Positions 6,534-7,880 of a DNA stretch of 7,880 bases are shown piece after piece. The stretch lies in contig JAWPNA010000359.1 in the NCBI GenBank assembly GCA_045402695.1, positions 1 through 7,880 on the forward strand, read 5' to 3'. Source of the DNA: JAWPNA01 sp045402695 (GTDB lineage Bacteria > Acidobacteriota > Polarisedimenticolia > JACPZX01 > DASXTC01). A program made the position numbers and the translations under genes. How positions within the stretch are numbered: position 1 is the first letter of the stretch; each line of letters starts with the position of its first letter. The notes beneath the pieces are model-generated. The model had not been told where the DNA came from, ran no database searches, and saw only the letters and a program-made list of their open reading frames with translations.

Positions 6534-7880
6534 CTACATCAAGTACTGCCCCGACGGACCGCCGCCGTCGGGACCTTCACCGGACACCTTCCAATAGTCG
6601 TCGATCGCCTTGAGGATCTTCTCCTCCTCCGGGATCGGCAGATTGTGCAGCGCGCCGATGAGCAGCAGCGTATGGCCTGCCATCGCGGTGCTCCTGTCGA
6701 GCCATCGTCGCAGGTGAGGCACCAGGTCCTGATGCGCGACGAGCGCCGCGAGCTCTGATGCAGGGTCGGGGCCCAGGGTTTCGAAGGTCTCGTCAAAGTA
6801 GTCCAGCAGCAGCTTCAGCGATTCCTCGCGGCCCTGCTCGCACGCCAGGCGCATCAGGCTGTGCAGGACGTCGGGATGCGTCGAGCCGCCGGCGGCCAGC
6901 ACCGCGCGCGCATGGCGAATGACGGGCGGGCCGATCCGCGCCAGCGCCCGCTCGGCGAATCCGTAGATGTAGGGGTTGTCGTCCGCGAGGTGCGCCGCGA
7001 TCTCGGGAACCAGGCCGTCGGCCTTGAGCGTCCCCAGGGTCTCCAGCGCAATCGCCTTGGGGAAGAAGGGCCCGCGCGCCTCCAGCGTCCGCACGCACCA
7101 CTCGATGAGGCGATCCTTGCGCTGGGTGTCGCTCTCGCTCGCCGCGGCCAAGCTGCCCGGCAGTGTCCGGAGCAGGCAGGATGTCTCCACCTCGGCCAGC
7201 GACAGGAGTTGGTCGAGGTCCGATCCCGCGGTCTGCAAATCGAGCAGGTAGTTTCGGTAGATCGACACCTTCACGGCGGCGGCCACCAGCAGACCGATCA
7301 GCCACTGATGCATGGCGGGCTCGAGCTGCTCGGCCATCTCGACGATGGCGGGAGTCTCGAACGCACGCCCCAGCGCGTCGAGGCGCCGCGGCAGCGCATC
7401 GTCGCGCTGAGCCTCGATCTGGCCCACGCGCGTTCTCAGAAAGCCGCCCAGCGACGAGGCGATCTCGGAGAACGCGCCGCGTTTGAGCCTGGCGGAGATC
7501 TCCTCGCGGACTTGAGCCGGAATCGCGCCCCTCACCTCTACGTCGTAGCCGCTCTCGATGGCCTTGAGCGTCCGCTCCAGGTCGATCCGCCCGCTGCGAT
7601 CGGTGCGCACGCACCAGCCGCAGTCCTCGAGCTGCAGCTCCTCGATCAGAACCGTGATGCAGGGCTCCATCCTGTCGATCCCCTTGAAGTGCAGCGCGGT
7701 GATCCACTTCAGCAGCAGATCGGACAGGTCCGTGGGAGCGAACAGGGAGACAGCCCCGCGAAGGGCCGCGGGCTCGGCAAAGAGCTCCGGCCGACGCAGG
7801 AGGAACTCGCGGGCGCGGTCGGCGGCGTCGGCGCTGTGCTTCGCCGTCGCCATCTCGGCCAACGCGGAGACCATGATGCC
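6534..7880 (-). CDS. Uncharacterised helical protein with HEAT-like repeats (start at or beyond right edge)
   Basis: I do not recognise this gene. The frame gives 446 residues from a Met at 7874 and remains open for the last six bases, so the true start may lie outside the window. No signal peptide or clear membrane anchor is seen; a moderately hydrophobic helix (about 191-203) is probably buried. The C-terminal half looks like HEAT-type helical repeats: AIALETLGTLKADGLVPEIAAHL (275-297), PYIYGFAERALARIG (301-315), then VLHSLMRLACEQGREESLKLL (336-356). Such solenoids usually bind proteins. The N-terminal half (about 1-250) is also helix-rich, with a CGWC motif (85-88) in LEDCGWCVRTDRSGRIDLE and another Cys at 72. 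The tail (431-442) is Gly/Pro-rich. Coding is supported by its length and by clean amphipathic helical sequence. Its role is unknown; a scaffold or accessory protein is plausible. Confidence 0.8.
   Translation of the reverse strand, partial: GIMVSALAEMATAKHSADAADRAREFLLRRPELFAEPAALRGAVSLFAPTDLSDLLLKWITALHFKGIDRMEPCITVLIEELQLEDCGWCVRTDRSGRIDLERTLKAIESGYDVEVRGAIPAQVREEISARLKRGAFSEIASSLGGFLRTRVGQIEAQRDDALPRRLDALGRAFETPAIVEMAEQLEPAMHQWLIGLLVAAAVKVSIYRNYLLDLQTAGSDLDQLLSLAEVETSCLLRTLPGSLAAASESDTQRKDRLIEWCVRTLEARGPFFPKAIALETLGTLKADGLVPEIAAHLADDNPYIYGFAERALARIGPPVIRHARAVLAAGGSTHPDVLHSLMRLACEQGREESLKLLLDYFDETFETLGPDPASELAALVAHQDLVPHLRRWLDRSTAMAGHTLLLIGALHNLPIPEEEKILKAIDDYWKVSGEGPDGGGPSGQYLM
6550..6572. 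terminator. GC-rich hairpin at the sppA convergent junction, possible terminator
   Basis: CCCGACGG (6550-6557) and CCGTCGGG (6565-6572) form a perfect 8-base stem with a 7-base loop, 27 bases past the sppA stop and inside the tail of the convergent gene. No T-run follows on either strand, so it is not a standard intrinsic terminator. It may slow or end sppA transcription, or it may simply reflect the Gly/Pro-rich tail it encodes. Confidence 0.3.

Noticed and set aside
6793..7707. Second minus-strand frame (304 codons) inside the HEAT-like gene
   Set aside because: The translation is dominated by Arg, Gly and Ala without helical periodicity. The overlapping 446-codon frame gives coherent amphipathic helices instead.

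Overview
This is a GC-rich window of about 7.9 kb with tightly packed genes. Short intergenic gaps, Shine-Dalgarno motifs and stop/start overlaps all point to a bacterium. An FtsX/MacB-type export complex, thioredoxin-fold proteins with signal sequences and a long-form SppA suggest a cell with an envelope and periplasm, most likely Gram-negative. The gene mix would suit Acidobacteriota or a similar soil or sediment phylum, but that is a guess from gene style. No taxonomic marker is present, and there are no RNA genes, mobile elements or CRISPR arrays.

Layout. (1) Positions 2-3075, plus strand: an ABC-transporter operon with a LolD/MacB-type ATPase (5' end cut by the window edge) and two tandem FtsX/MacB-like permeases. 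The ATPase overlaps the first permease as ATGA. The second permease starts on the base after the first one's stop. (2) Positions 3111-4685, minus strand: a small cluster read right to left, holding a DUF309 protein, an exported redoxin with a CPVS active site, and a TlpA-like thioredoxin with WCVPC. The last two overlap by one base (TGATG). (3) Positions 4796-6523, plus strand: a long-form signal peptide peptidase SppA with its Ser/Lys dyad, divergent from the DUF309 gene. (4) Positions 6534-7880, minus strand: a large, mostly helical protein with HEAT-like repeats and no recognised function, running to the right edge and converging on sppA.

How the genes work together. The ABC genes should form one transporter: an ATPase dimer driving a permease heterodimer, probably with a membrane-fusion partner encoded upstream of the window. 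The two thioredoxin-fold proteins are very likely translated together and act outside the cytoplasm in thiol redox chemistry. SppA probably clears cleaved signal peptides or membrane protein fragments. The blocks share an envelope theme, but nothing in the sequence ties them into one pathway.

I found no convincing new multi-gene system. The items most worth a second look are the coupled redoxin/TlpA pair, the equal-length paralogous permeases, the unrecognised HEAT-like protein with a CGWC motif, and a few small regulatory candidates.
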